Notes: generated by a model from the letters alone, not told the origin. A DNA stretch of 64,000 bases from Hedera helix (GCA_947179155.2 OX359273.1:17678875-17742874), one strand, 5' to 3'. Counted from the stretch's first letter, positions 22,976 to 33,282 are shown. Numbers and translations: made by a program.

Positions 22976-23420
22976 AACTCTTTGCTTGCCCTCAAGCAAT
23001 ATAAAAATAAAAACAAAAACTCTATTACTCGATAACTCAAAATTACTCAAACAATGAATCAATATGAATTTCAACTTTAACCTCAAAGATTTTTAAATGA
23101 TAACTTAAAGAGAACTTCAAAATTATACAAAGTCATAAAATTTCAACATATTTGTTAATCTTACTCTACTCAAGACCCTTCGTGTGTGTGTGAATCCAAA
23201 TGTATCAAACTAGCGGGAAAAAAAAAACTTAGATCCGCTCACGTAATTAAATGTTTCATCAAAGATAAAATATATACAACAAAACTCTATACTTTTATTT
23301 TTCACATCACTCGAAGCTAATACATGCAAATATAACTTAGGAGATCAAAAAGTTTTTAATCTTTTAAGCACCACTAGGATTATTAATTTCTTTTCAGCTT
23401 TTGTCTTTCTTCAATTAAAT

Positions 23421-23580
23421 GGGTGCATTTTATGCTCCATCCCATTTTTTTTTCTCTTTTCATTTTTTTTTTCTTCACGGTAAGTGCATTTTATGCTCCA
23501 TCTCACCAGCGAGTGCGTTTTACGCTCCATCTCGCATTTCTTCACATATTTATGAGTGAGTGCGTTTTACGCTCCATCTC
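23421..23580 (-). repeat. Four dispersed 24-bp repeats in the A tail
   Basis: Copies at 23421-23444 and 23482-23505 (GTGCATTTTATGCTCCATC) and at 23511-23534 and 23557-23580 (GTGCGTTTTACGCTCCATC). Each has a small inverted repeat with a TTT loop; the first two pair GCAT/ATGC and the last two GCGT/ACGC. Confidence 0.85.
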
Positions 23581-24184
23581 AACTCATCACATAATTTCCT
23601 TCACAAGATAAATTAATTTTAATAATCCCAGAAAATTCACTTAAATCATCTCTCCTAAATCATGTTTTACCACAATTTCGCTTCAAGTTACGATCAAATA
23701 AAAATATAGAATTCAAAAATATCTATTAAAAACATTTAACCAAATAAACTTCACTTAAGTTAAAACTAGCTCAAACAATTGGATATGTGCATAAAAATTA
23801 AAGGATCTTGAATAAAATAATAATAAACAATATACCAAAATTCAAACTATGCAAAAATTTATCCATTCTTTCAAAAGTTATTAAGTAAAAACCAATTTTT
23901 ATCATTGGCCAACATTTAATTCAACTAATTCATTGCCCAAGTGACACATCCTAAAAAAACTAAATTACCCCATTTTCGTAGGAAACACGATTGCACTTAG
24001 CATGTGCAACAAGCCTTTAAACCCCTTGGTTACCCCAAGTGGACGAGTTGTGTCTCGTGAGGGTTTGCAGTGAATTTACCCACAAAATTCTAAAATTAAA
24101 ATAAAACCTAACTTTTTTTTTTATTCTTTTAATTAATATTATTATTATTAATTTTTTTTTTTTTTAAATTCTTTCAAATTTACT

Positions 24185-24202
24185 CACACCCCCAAACTTA
24201 AA
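24185..24202 (-). promoter_or_regulatory. Second polypurine-like tract in element A
   Basis: Minus-strand TTTTAAGTTTGGGGGTGT. It shares AAGTTTGGGGGT with the terminal tract at 22961, and both are flanked by a related TTGCCCTCAA/TTGTCCTCAA phrase, so the terminal region may have been duplicated or act as an internal second primer. Confidence 0.6.
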
Positions 24203-24459
24203 ACAGACATTGTCCTCAATGTATAAAATAAAGAAAATTAAGAACAAGGGACTCCCCTGAATATGTAGCATTTTTTTTTTCTCATCTGTTAAGTCTGAGC
24301 TGCATAAATAACCTGAAACAAAACAAAAACAATAATAAAATATTAGAATAAACTAAAATTTACTAGTAATAAAATACAAATTTAAAATTAAAAACTAAAA
24401 CTTGGGTTGCCTCCCAATAAGCGCTTGTTTTTAAGTCTCAGCCTGACTACTCCCTTTTC

Positions 24460-27400
24460 TCATTCTGGGTTGTCAAGATTAATGGAGGTTCTTTGACGAG
24501 CAATGTCACCACCCCAATAATGCTTAAGTCGTTGACCATTCACTTTAAAGGTTCTCTTCGTGTTTGGCTCTTCGACCTCAACTGCTCCATGTGGGAAGAC
24601 TGTAGTAATGCTGAATGGACCAGACCACCTTGATTTGAGTTTACCTGGGAACAATTTTAACCTGGAGTTGAAAAGGAGTACAGCTTGACCTGGTTCGAAC
24701 CTCCGCTCAATGATCCGCTTGTCATGCCACCTCTTGGTCTTTTCTTTATACAACTTGGCATTCTCATATGCTTGAAGACGAAATTCATCCATTTCATTGA
24801 GCTGTAGGACACGTTTCTCACCAGCCGCATGCAAGTCAAAATTTAACTTCTGAATAGCCCAATATGCGCTATGCTCTAATTCGACTGGCAGATGACAAGC
24901 TTTTCCAAAGATCAACTTGTATGGGGACATTCCAATTGGTGTTTTATAAGCAGTACGATAAGCCCATAAAGCATCATCAAGCTTCTTCGACCAATCTTTC
25001 CTGTTTGGATTAACAATCTTCTCCAGAATACGCTTCACCTCTCTATTTGAAATTTCTACTTGACCACTCGTCTGGGGGTGATAAGCTGTGGCAATCTTAT
25101 GAGTAACTCCATATTTAGCTAGAAGGGCTGCAAACTGCTTATTACAAAAGTGCGTACCTTCATCACTAATGATCGCCCTTGGTGTGCGAAACCTGGTAAA
25201 GATATTCTTTCGCAGAAAATTTAACACCACTTTAGAGTCGTTGGTTGGCAATGCCGCTGCTTCAACCCATTTTGAGACATAGTCAACCGCAACCAAAATA
25301 TACAAGTTATTGTAGGAGGACGGGAATGGGCCCATGAAGTCGATACCCCAAACGTCAAAAATCTCCACCTCCAAAATGTTGTTCAAGGGCATCTCATGTC
25401 GCTTTGAAATGTTGCCAACCCTTTGGCATCTATCGCACCTTGACACGAAAGTATGGGCATCTTTGAAGAGAGTGGGCCAATAGAATCCGGATTGAAGAAC
25501 TTTTGCTGCCGTTCTCTCTCCTCCATAATGGCCTCCATAGCCGGATGAGTGGCAATGGTGAAGTATACCTTCAATTTCCTCAGTGGGTACACATCTTCTT
25601 AACATATGATCTGCACACTGCTTGAATAAAAATGGCTCATCCCACAAGTAATTCTTGACATCATGTAAGAACTTTTTTCTCTGCTGGTAGCTCAACTCAG
25701 GAGGAAGCACTTGACTCACAATATAATTCACCAAATCCGCATACCATGGTGTTTTCGTTGTGATTGAAAATAGCTGCTCATCTGGGAATGATTCATTAAT
25801 TAATGTGCCCGTTCTTTGTTGCTGGTCAGGATTCTCAAGTCTTGAGAGATGGTCCGCCACTTGATTTTCGGTCCCTTTTCTATCCCGAATTTCAAGATCA
25901 AATTCCTGCAGTAAAAGGATCCATCGAATCAAGCGTGGCTTGGCGTCCTTCTTTGAGATTAAGTATTTGATGGCGGAGTGGTCCGTGAACACAATCACCT
26001 TTGTGCCAATGAGGTAGGAACGAAACTTGTCAAAAGCGTATACAACCGCTAGGAATTCTTTCTCGGTGGTCGTATAGTTAAGCTGTGCATCAGTCAATGT
26101 TTTGCTAGCATAATATATAGCATGAAAAATTTTCTCTTTACGTTGGCCTAAGACCGCGCCAATCGCAAAGTCACTAGCATCGCACATTAGCTCGAATGGA
26201 AGATCCCAATTTGGTGTAGTTATCACGGGGGCAGTAACCAACTTTTCTTTTAATACTTCAAAGGCCTCTAAACATGACTTATCGAATTTGAAGGATATAT
26301 CTTTCTCTAGAAGATTGCAAAGAGGCTTTGTGATCTTTGAAAAGTCTTTGATAAAGCGCCTGTAGAAACCTGCATGTCCCAAAAAACTTCGAATCCCCTT
26401 CACTGATGCAGGTGGTGGAAGCTTTTCTATAGTCTCTATTTTTGCCTTGTCCACCTCTATTCCATTAGCCGACACCTTATGCCCCAGAATTATACCTTCA
26501 CGAACCATGAAGTGACATTTCTCCCAATTCAACACCAGATTAGTTTCCACGCATCTTTTTAGCACAAGTATTAGATTCTCTAGGCACAAATCGAAACTAT
26601 CCCCAAATACTGAAAAGTCGTCCATGAATACCTCAAGGTTTTGCTCGACCATGTCTGAGAATATTGCCATCATGCATCGCTGAAACGTTGCTGGTGCATT
26701 GCATAGTCCAAAAGACATTCTTCGGAAAGCAAATGTTCCATATGGGCATGTGAAGGTGGTCTTTTCCTGATCTTCAGGGGCTATTGCAATCTGATTGTAG
26801 CCCGAATATCCGTCTAAGAGACAATAAAAATCATGGCCAGCCAATCTGTCAAGCATCTGGTCAATGAATGGGAGAGGGAAGTGATCTTTGCGAGTTGCTT
26901 TGTTAAGTTTGCGATAGTCCATGCAAACTCGCCATCCGGTTACTGTCCGAGTAGGGATCAACTCATTATTTGCATTGGCCACGACCGTCATGCCTCCTTT
27001 CTTTGGAACACATTGGACTGGACTTACCCACGAACTATCTGAAATGGGGTAGATAATTCCAACATCCAACCATTTGATGATCTCCTTTTTAACAACCTCC
27101 TTCATGATCGGATTCAATCGACGTTGTTGCTCAATCACAGGTGTCGCATTATCTTCAAGCAGGATCTTATGCATGCAAAACGAAGGACTGATCCCTTTTA
27201 TATCGGCAATAGTCCATCCCAACGCTGTTTTGTATTCTCGGAGGACTCGCAAGAGTTTGCTTTCTTGAGATTCGTCGAGTGAAGCAGAGATAATAACCGG
27301 TAAAGTACATGAATCTCCCAAATATGCGTACCGCAAATGAGTAGGAAGAGGTTTTAGCTCCAATGGAAGTGGTTCTTCCAATGATGACTTTGTACGAGTA

Positions 27401-28185
27401 GTTGAACTTTCTGAATGCTCCAAAGGTTCAAATTGTTTTTTAAACTTAACAAATGGTAGAGACGAGTTCAACAGTTGCACATACTCCAAGGAAGCTGGGA
27501 AGTCCGAAGCAGATTGACTAACTAATGATGTCTCAAGAGAATCTAAGAAACAACTGCCTTCGAATACTTCATTCACTGTCTCATCAATGACATCAATCTG
27601 AAAACATTCTTCTGTGTCGTTTGGAAATTTCATTGCTGAAAATACGTTGAATGTAATCTCTTGATCTTGGACTCTCATAGTTAGCTCACCCTTTTGTACA
27701 TCAATCAGTGTTCTCCCTGTGGCCAAGAATGGGCGCCCAAGAATAATCGGTATATCCCGATCTTCCTCAAAGTCTAAGACTATGAAATCAGCTGGAAAAA
27801 TAAATTTGTCCACCTTGACTAAGACGTCTTCAACTATGCCTCGTGGATAAGTGAGTGATCTGTCCGCAAGCTGCAGTGTAACATTCGTAGGTTTTGCTTC
27901 TTTCAATCCCAACTGCTGATAAATTGAGAGCGGCATCAAGTTGATACTGGCTCCTAAATCACATAATGCTCTTCCAAAAAATTTTCTGCCAATCGTGCAA
28001 GGGATTGTGAAGCTACCCGGGTCCTTGAGCTTTGGTGGTAACTTCTTTTGAAGTATTGCGCTACACTCCTCAGTTAACGCCACTGTTTCAAATTCGCCAA
28101 GCTTTCTCTTCTTGGATAAAATATCTTTCATGAACTTTACATAGCTTGGCATCTGCTCCAATGCATCGGCGAATGGAATGTTGAT
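24460..28185 (-). CDS. pol: Element A pol: protease, RT, RNase H, integrase
   Basis: A 1.24-kilocodon uninterrupted Pol frame, in frame with gag but separated by TAG 28186-28188. Numbering from codon 28159-28161: protease DLGA (Asp 68); RT with SPVQCVPKK, GYNQIAIAPEDQEKTTFTCP and FMDD (513-515); RNase H with CDASDFAIG (Asp 661), TEKEFLAVVYA and TDHSAIKYL; integrase zinc domain HHCH...CDRCQ, then catalytic Asp 941 (GIDFMGP), Asp 1000 (SDEGTHF) and Glu 1036 (QVEISNRE), giving D,D-35-E. A GPF-type C-terminal module (SGPFSITTVFPHGAVEVE) ends it; no chromodomain. No start ATG is evident near the 5' end, so synthesis by read-through of the TAG, or loss of function, must be assumed. Best preserved Athila/Tat-type pol in the window. 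Confidence 0.93.
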   Translation of the reverse strand: MNIPFADALEQMPSYVKFMKDILSKKRKLGEFETVALTEECSAILQKKLPPKLKDPGSFTIPCTIGRKFFGRALCDLGASINLMPLSIYQQLGLKEAKPTNVTLQLADRSLTYPRGIVEDVLVKVDKFIFPADFIVLDFEEDRDIPIILGRPFLATGRTLIDVQKGELTMRVQDQEITFNVFSAMKFPNDTEECFQIDVIDETVNEVFEGSCFLDSLETSLVSQSASDFPASLEYVQLLNSSLPFVKFKKQFEPLEHSESSTTRTKSSLEEPLPLELKPLPTHLRYAYLGDSCTLPVIISASLDESQESKLLRVLREYKTALGWTIADIKGISPSFCMHKILLEDNATPVIEQQRRLNPIMKEVVKKEIIKWLDVGIIYPISDSSWVSPVQCVPKKGGMTVVANANNELIPTRTVTGWRVCMDYRKLNKATRKDHFPLPFIDQMLDRLAGHDFYCLLDGYSGYNQIAIAPEDQEKTTFTCPYGTFAFRRMSFGLCNAPATFQRCMMAIFSDMVEQNLEVFMDDFSVFGDSFDLCLENLILVLKRCVETNLVLNWEKCHFMVREGIILGHKVSANGIEVDKAKIETIEKLPPPASVKGIRSFLGHAGFYRRFIKDFSKITKPLCNLLEKDISFKFDKSCLEAFEVLKEKLVTAPVITTPNWDLPFELMCDASDFAIGAVLGQRKEKIFHAIYYASKTLTDAQLNYTTTEKEFLAVVYAFDKFRSYLIGTKVIVFTDHSAIKYLISKKDAKPRLIRWILLLQEFDLEIRDRKGTENQVADHLSRLENPDQQQRTGTLINESFPDEQLFSITTKTPWYADLVNYIVSQVLPPELSYQQRKKFLHDVKNYLWDEPFLFKQCADHMLRRCVPTEEIEGILHHCHSSGYGGHYGGERTAAKVLQSGFYWPTLFKDAHTFVSRCDRCQRVGNISKRHEMPLNNILEVEIFDVWGIDFMGPFPSSYNNLYILVAVDYVSKWVEAAALPTNDSKVVLNFLRKNIFTRFRTPRAIISDEGTHFCNKQFAALLAKYGVTHKIATAYHPQTSGQVEISNREVKRILEKIVNPNRKDWSKKLDDALWAYRTAYKTPIGMSPYKLIFGKACHLPVELEHSAYWAIQKLNFDLHAAGEKRVLQLNEMDEFRLQAYENAKLYKEKTKRWHDKRIIERRFEPGQAVLLFNSRLKLFPGKLKSRWSGPFSITTVFPHGAVEVEEPNTKRTFKVNGQRLKHYWGGDIARQRTSINLDNPE

Positions 28186-29751
28186 CTACAGCTTCTTGAA
28201 CACTTCCAAAAATTTTGAGAATTGTTTATCCAACTTTGATTTCTGCAGTCGTTGGGGGAAAGGCACAGGTGGTGCACTAGAGCTCTGTTTGACTGTATCT
28301 TGCTTTGACATTGGGGCCTTATGCGTTCCATTATTTTCATCTTGCTTGTCACCCTCACAATCATCTTCATGTGTCTGATTGGGAGTTTCTTCAACAACTT
28401 CGGGTAACTTCTTACCGTTGCGAAGTGTTATTGCCTTGCACTGTTCTTTACCATCTCGTCTAGGATTGACCTCTGTGCTGCTTGGTAAGGTGCCTTGGGG
28501 GCGATTGTTGATGGCGTTAGCAAGCTGCCCCATCTGATTTTCTAGGTTCCGGATTGAGACTTCTTGACTGTTTATCCTTGTCTCGTTCTGTGCAATGTAC
28601 CTAGAAAGTAACTCCTCCAAATTTGTCTTCTTCTCCTGCTGTGGTGGGACTTGATTTTGAAATCCAGGGGGGTATAGTTGTTTTGGAGCAGGTTGTTGCG
28701 TTTGATTATTGTTCCATGAGAAATTGGGATGATTCCTCCATCCTGGATTATAGTTGTTGCTATTTGGCTGCCTGTTGTAATTTCCAACAAATTGAACTGA
28801 TACTGCGGTGATTGCACATTGGTCACTTGGATGGCTTCCTGGACATAAATCACAAATAGCTGCAACATTCTGTATCGGCTTCACTCCTAAAGCATCGATC
28901 TTCTTTGTTAATGTAGCGACCTGTGCTGCCAATGCCGTCACCGCATCTACCTCATAAATTCCAGCCACCTTTGGTTGATTCATCCTTGCCGATGGCCATT
29001 GATAATTATTTGCTGCCATTGTTTCTAGCAACTCGTAGGCATCATCAAAATTCTTGGCCATCAATGCTCCTCCTGCCGCGGCATCGATACTCGTCCTTGT
29101 ATTACTAAATAAACCGTTGTAAAACGTCTGGACTTGCAACCATTTGGGAATGCCATGGTGAGGACATCGTCGCAGCAAGTCCTTAAATTTGTCCCACGCT
29201 TCATAGAGTGATTCTGCGTCATGCTGAACGAAAGAAGTGATATCGTTCCTCATCTTAGCTGTTTTGGCTGGTGGGAAAAATTTTGCGAGGAACTTCTGCG
29301 CCAAATCATTCCATGTAGTGATGGAACCTGGTGGTAGTGAATGAAGCCAGCTCTTTGCTTTATCACGGAGTGTGAAAGGAAATAGTCTGAGTCGAATTGC
29401 ATCCTCCGTAACACCATTGTACTTGAAGGTGTCACAAATCTCCAAGAAGCTAACTAAGTGATCGTTTGGGTTATCATTCGGTAATCCCCCAAACTGCACA
29501 GAGTTTTGAATCATTTGGATCGTACCAGGCTTGATCTCAAAGGTATTAGCCTGAATTGCGGGCCTTTGAATGCTTGATTGGATCTCCGTGACTCGTGGCA
29601 TTGCGTAATCCCTCAATGATTTCTGCTCGTCAGCCTCCATGTTGCCTTGTTCCTGTTCGGTTTCTTGGCAAACTCTTTTCAAGGCTCGGCACCTCCTCTC
29701 GATCTCGTCTATGTATGGAGTTGGCTCTTGTCCCTTCGATCTCGTGTTCAT
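28186..29751 (-). CDS. gag: Element A gag (capsid and nucleocapsid)
   Basis: Start taken at ATG 29749-29751 (MNTRSKGQEPTPYIDEIER); the open frame runs seven codons further but without ATG. The capsid core shows the PNDHLVSFLEICDTFKYNGV, FPFTLRDKAKSWLHSLPPGSI and WNDLAQKFLAKFFPP blocks of plant Gypsy gag and YEAWDKFKDLLRRCPHHGIP. A degenerate zinc knuckle CDLCPGSHPSDQC follows, then a Gln/Asn/Pro-rich region and a coiled-coil-like VSIRNLENQMGQLANAINNR segment before the ITLRNGKKL motif. It ends at TAG 28186-28188 after FLEVFKKL; the conserved INIPFADALEQMPSY continues in frame behind the stop, so the stop probably replaces a sense codon of a single gag-pol ORF. Confidence 0.93.
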   Translation of the reverse strand: MNTRSKGQEPTPYIDEIERRCRALKRVCQETEQEQGNMEADEQKSLRDYAMPRVTEIQSSIQRPAIQANTFEIKPGTIQMIQNSVQFGGLPNDNPNDHLVSFLEICDTFKYNGVTEDAIRLRLFPFTLRDKAKSWLHSLPPGSITTWNDLAQKFLAKFFPPAKTAKMRNDITSFVQHDAESLYEAWDKFKDLLRRCPHHGIPKWLQVQTFYNGLFSNTRTSIDAAAGGALMAKNFDDAYELLETMAANNYQWPSARMNQPKVAGIYEVDAVTALAAQVATLTKKIDALGVKPIQNVAAICDLCPGSHPSDQCAITAVSVQFVGNYNRQPNSNNYNPGWRNHPNFSWNNNQTQQPAPKQLYPPGFQNQVPPQQEKKTNLEELLSRYIAQNETRINSQEVSIRNLENQMGQLANAINNRPQGTLPSSTEVNPRRDGKEQCKAITLRNGKKLPEVVEETPNQTHEDDCEGDKQDENNGTHKAPMSKQDTVKQSSSAPPVPFPQRLQKSKLDKQFSKFLEVFKKL

Positions 29752-29951
29752 ACACAATTTTTGTATCCTCACACCTTAAGATTCCGGGAAAACGTAATGT
29801 TACGTTAGCGAAATTTTAAGCTATGATCGATGATTTACAATTGCTAACACTTGATGAAAACCTGCAAAAGCAAATAATACTGAAAATTAGAAACGTTTAA
29901 ATTAAAATCGAATTGATTGTAACTAATATTGAACTAATTATTAAGAATATT

Positions 29952-29969
29952 TCCCCGGCAACGGCGCCA
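29952..29969 (-). promoter_or_regulatory. Element A primer binding site
   Basis: Minus-strand TGGCGCCGTTGCCGGGGA, six bases inside the 5' LTR. It matches the known Athila-type site complementary to the 3' end of tRNA-Asp. Confidence 0.88.
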
Positions 29970-29975
29970 AAAACT

Positions 29976-31547
29976 TGTTGTCAGATTTATGTATAGACAA
30001 ATTCACGCAAGTATACGTGGCCAACAAGTAATATAATAGTAAGTAAAGTATCGATCCCACAAGGAAATAATAATAATAATATTCAAGTACTAATTTTATA
30101 TCAACTCAATTTTATTTAAACAACCGATTCAAGTTTTATGGAATTAAATTAACTAATTAAAATAAGCAAATTATTAAGCAAATATGAATACCAGATTTGA
30201 AAGTTAAGACTACAACTTCCCCCAATGTTTCTCATAAATATTTTCACTCTCTTGACAACTATTTAATCAATACAATTCATTAAGCGGAAATTCATAAGTA
30301 TTTATTAAATCTTTTCCAAGAGTTTGACAAAAATATCTATTCTAATTAATTTACTATATTCCTATGTAAAATAATTAAGAATAGATTCATTAAGTTTAAA
30401 TTCCCAAAGCACTTACATGCAACATATAAATATATTCCTATTTTATACGTAATGCATGTTATCATATTTAGATCAAAATCTAGATTTCATCTTCCAATGC
30501 CATCTAGGAAATCAAATAATTGTATGGCCAAACAATTATAACATGTAAGCACAAAATATGATAAATGAATTATAAAGATTAATAATTGAAACAAGAGAGA
30601 ATTAATTTATACTAAACATCGGGTTCCATTGTAATCTTAAAATAAAATTAGTTCATAACTAAATAAAAAGAATTCCACAAATTAAACAACATCGTAACAA
30701 AAATTAAAGAGAAAAGAATAAAGGATAAACTATTTTGTAGCACTTCTTCAATCTCCAAATCTTGAACTCTTGATGTTGCCTCCTTTGCTTCAATGTTTCA
30801 ATGTAGCTCTAGGTTATTGTGTGTTTGTGCTCTCCCCTTGTCATGTATTTATAGGCCTCCAATATACCCAAACCCTAATAGGATTTATTGTCCAAATCCT
30901 AGTAGGATTTATTTTCCAAACCCTAATAGGATTTTTAAGCCTTCCTTTTTACTTTATTTTTGCCTTTAATAATTATTTTTGTGGAATAATTTGACTGCAT
31001 CAGCGCCGCGCACTATTCATCACTCTGCTGCCAAAAACGACGTCACTTTGCAAAGGAAAAAACTGAGTTCAGGCCGTCCGCGCATTGCGCAGTATCTGTC
31101 CAGCACCGCTCAATAAAACGACGCCGTATCCGTGCCCTGCCTCCTTCCGCTGAACATCCGCGCATTGCGCGCACTGTTGCTTCTGCCGGGTCCCCTGAAA
31201 CGACGTCGTTCCACTTCCGGTTTTCGTCACCTGCATGCGCGCATGGCGCGGGAGTCCGGAGGAGTATTTACGAGATTGCCACCGCGCTGGATTTTTACAG
31301 TTAGCTCCCTCAGGTTTCTGCTTTATTACGATTTTGCCACCGCCTTCTTGCAGAATTACACTTTTGCCCTTCCTTCTTTATTTCCTACACACTAAAATAT
31401 AAAATAAATAAATATAATATAAAAACGCTAAAAATAATAATAATGTATAATAATAAATAAAACACCTAAATTCCTAAAAATACTTAAAGACTCGCAATTA
31501 ATTAAGTCTAAAAATATTAAATAAATAGATATAAAATCTAATTATCA
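29976..31547 (-). repeat. Element A 5' LTR
   Basis: 1572 bp, differing from 21389-22960 at two positions. TATA box at 30845-30854 on the minus strand; CpG motif array at 31034-31251. One of the two LTR differences (CG to CA near 31091) falls in the first P motif and looks like CpG decay. Confidence 0.97.
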
Positions 31548-31907
31548 ATGGTCTCATTACATGGACTAGTTATTTCAATAATTCCATGGACTTCTAAATT
31601 AATTCTCTTGGACTTTAATTAGTAAATCCATTAATTAAACTCATAATCCAATTAAACTTGCTTTATTAAAATTAATTAGACTACTAGGTTAACTAGTTTA
31701 TTTTAATTTACATTATTTAATATATTCTTTAATTAATTACTTTATTAATTCATTATCTTCTCTTTAATAATTAAATGAATATACAAATACATTAATATAA
31801 TCATTCAATCACATAAGTGCACAATTAATTAACACAAGAATTTAAATTCATTGTTAATTAGTACTTAATTCTAATTACAATGTGACATAAAATTTGTGGT
31901 CATTATA
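31548..31907 (-). repeat. Element F LTR, piece 3 (5' end of the LTR)
   Basis: Begins with the second ATGGT of element A and ends TTTGTGGTCATTATA at 31907, matching the C terminus TTCGTGGTCATTACA, with the final CA changed to TA. It is followed at 31908-31912 by GTATC, the second target duplication of F. Confidence 0.85.
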
Positions 31908-31912
31908 GTATC

Positions 31913-32384
31913 GAACCGGAGGGAAGATAATATAACTAATCATTTGCTAAGTCTGCCAAGGAGAATGGGAATGCTTGAAGCTTAGTCTGCTCTTCGGTTA
32001 CTCCTTGTGGCTTCATGGTAGAGCATACCACATGGAACTTCTTTAGATGTTTGTATGGATCTTCACCTGTAAGACCACAGAAGGTAGGCAAAAGGTGGAT
32101 TAGTCCAGATTTAAGCTCAAAAGCCGCATCTAAAGTAGGATACTCTATGTATAATGATTGTTGATGTAAATTAGTAGTAGACAACTCCCTCATAGTCCTA
32201 TTATTAGGGCCAGCCATTTTTTTCCAGAATCACTTGATGAACTATTTGACAGTAGTTCAAGTGCTACGTTGAGGCCCGATGATAGTACAAAAACTTCTTC
32301 TAAGTCTGTGGTTGTTCTTCTAAATTGATGAGTCTCTTTCCTTATCCTTTTCGTAGTATTCTCTATTTCTAGATCAAAATTCAA
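31913..32384 (-). pseudogene. Gag N-terminus of element H
   Basis: N-terminal gag in two frames. A first frame (32384 to about 32220) reads MNFDLEIENTTKRIRKE and ends in a Ser-rich stretch. The main frame (from 32217, MAGPNNRTMREL) holds the LTGEDPYKHLKKFHVVCSTM and PFSLADLAND capsid blocks. The frames meet at a run of seven A, so loss of one A is the likely cause. A TAG at 31936-31938 replaces the Trp of the DxxxDW capsid motif. The gene is cut by F at 31912 and continues at 3159 leftwards. Confidence 0.82.
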
Positions 32385-32446
32385 TTCACTAGATTGAGAG
32401 GATCGAGTTATACACTACAAAGAATAGATAAAAACAATTAAACATT

Positions 32447-32473
32447 CCACGACAACGGCGCCAAAGGCGCCAA
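32447..32473 (-). promoter_or_regulatory. Element H primer binding site with partial duplication
   Basis: Minus-strand TGGCGCCGTTGTCGTGG (32447-32463) resembles the tRNA-Asp site of element A. A second TGGCGCC (32467-32473) stands between it and the LTR, so the site is partly doubled and lies 21 bases from the LTR end. Confidence 0.75.
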
Positions 32474-33282
32474 AATTTGGAAGCTGTCGTTAACACTCCA
32501 AAATTAATCCTTACTTTTAATCACAAAATCAGTATAATAGCAAGCAATGGTCGAACCCACAGAGAGTGATATTGGTTCAATAAATTCTAATATTTTCTAT
32601 TCTCAATAACAATAAATAAATAAGGGAATTTTTGAATTAACTATAAGTAACTAAATAAACAAAAATAAATTAATAAGATTAATCAATAAATTAAAATATT
32701 TAGTTCTTCAGTTCATTTTTACCCTTCCAATTAATTAGATCAATAAATCAATATATATTTATATCCTTGCATGAAACTAATAATCCTAGGCAACAATAAG
32801 CTCCGCTATCTGAAATTTCCCTTAATTTTAATCTAACAAAATAGGCTCTTTATTAGATTTTAACCATTATACAACCTAGAACAAGCTCTCTAAATTTAAT
32901 ATAATAAAAGTATTAATCACAACAAAATTAGATTATTTTAAGTAACAATCTCATAAGCTCGGATTGTTTAACTTATATCATGATAACCATAGCAATAAAC
33001 AAAAGTTTGACTACAATCGTCTATCAGTATTCACTACCAACAATTAGGAATAATATCAATTACACGTAATATAATTTCTAAATCTAGCAATCGATAATAA
33101 TTTGATCAATCTAATGAGCTCTAATCAAACAAACCAAATTTAATATAAAAAAGCAATTAAAACAGATTATCACAAATAATTTCATATAAGGAAGAATAAA
33201 TAATATTACTGAATTAATTTATCCATTAATTTTAATTGGGTTTGAAATCCCCTAGATCTGAATAAATAAAAATTAGCTAAAC

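Larger units (their letters stand above)
22976..24459 (-). other. Element A non-coding tail between pol and 3' LTR
   Basis: About 1.5 kb with no credible gene, where many Athila elements carry an envelope-like ORF. It holds four short hairpin repeats (23421-23580), poly-T tracts near 24110-24170, a second polypurine-like tract, and just after the pol stop a TTGGGAGGCAACCC motif (about 24405-24418) that I recall as common at this place in Athila-type elements. Confidence 0.75.
21389..31547 (-). mobile_element. Element A: complete young Athila/Tat-like Ty3/Gypsy
   Basis: A 10,159-bp minus-strand element with LTRs of 1572 bp each and the duplication ATGGT at 21384-21388 and 31548-31552. The LTRs differ at only two bases by my line-by-line comparison (near 22039/30626 and 22504/31091), so it inserted very recently compared with its neighbours. 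It has a tRNA-Asp-type primer site, gag, and a full protease-RT-RNase H-integrase frame, with one TAG between gag and pol. No envelope-like ORF follows pol; instead there is a 1.5-kb non-coding tail. It sits inside the F LTR. Confidence 0.97.

Noticed and set aside
22976..24459. Possible envelope-like gene after pol of element A
   Set aside because: No frame of useful length, no signal peptide or membrane segment; the region is AT-rich and repeat-like.
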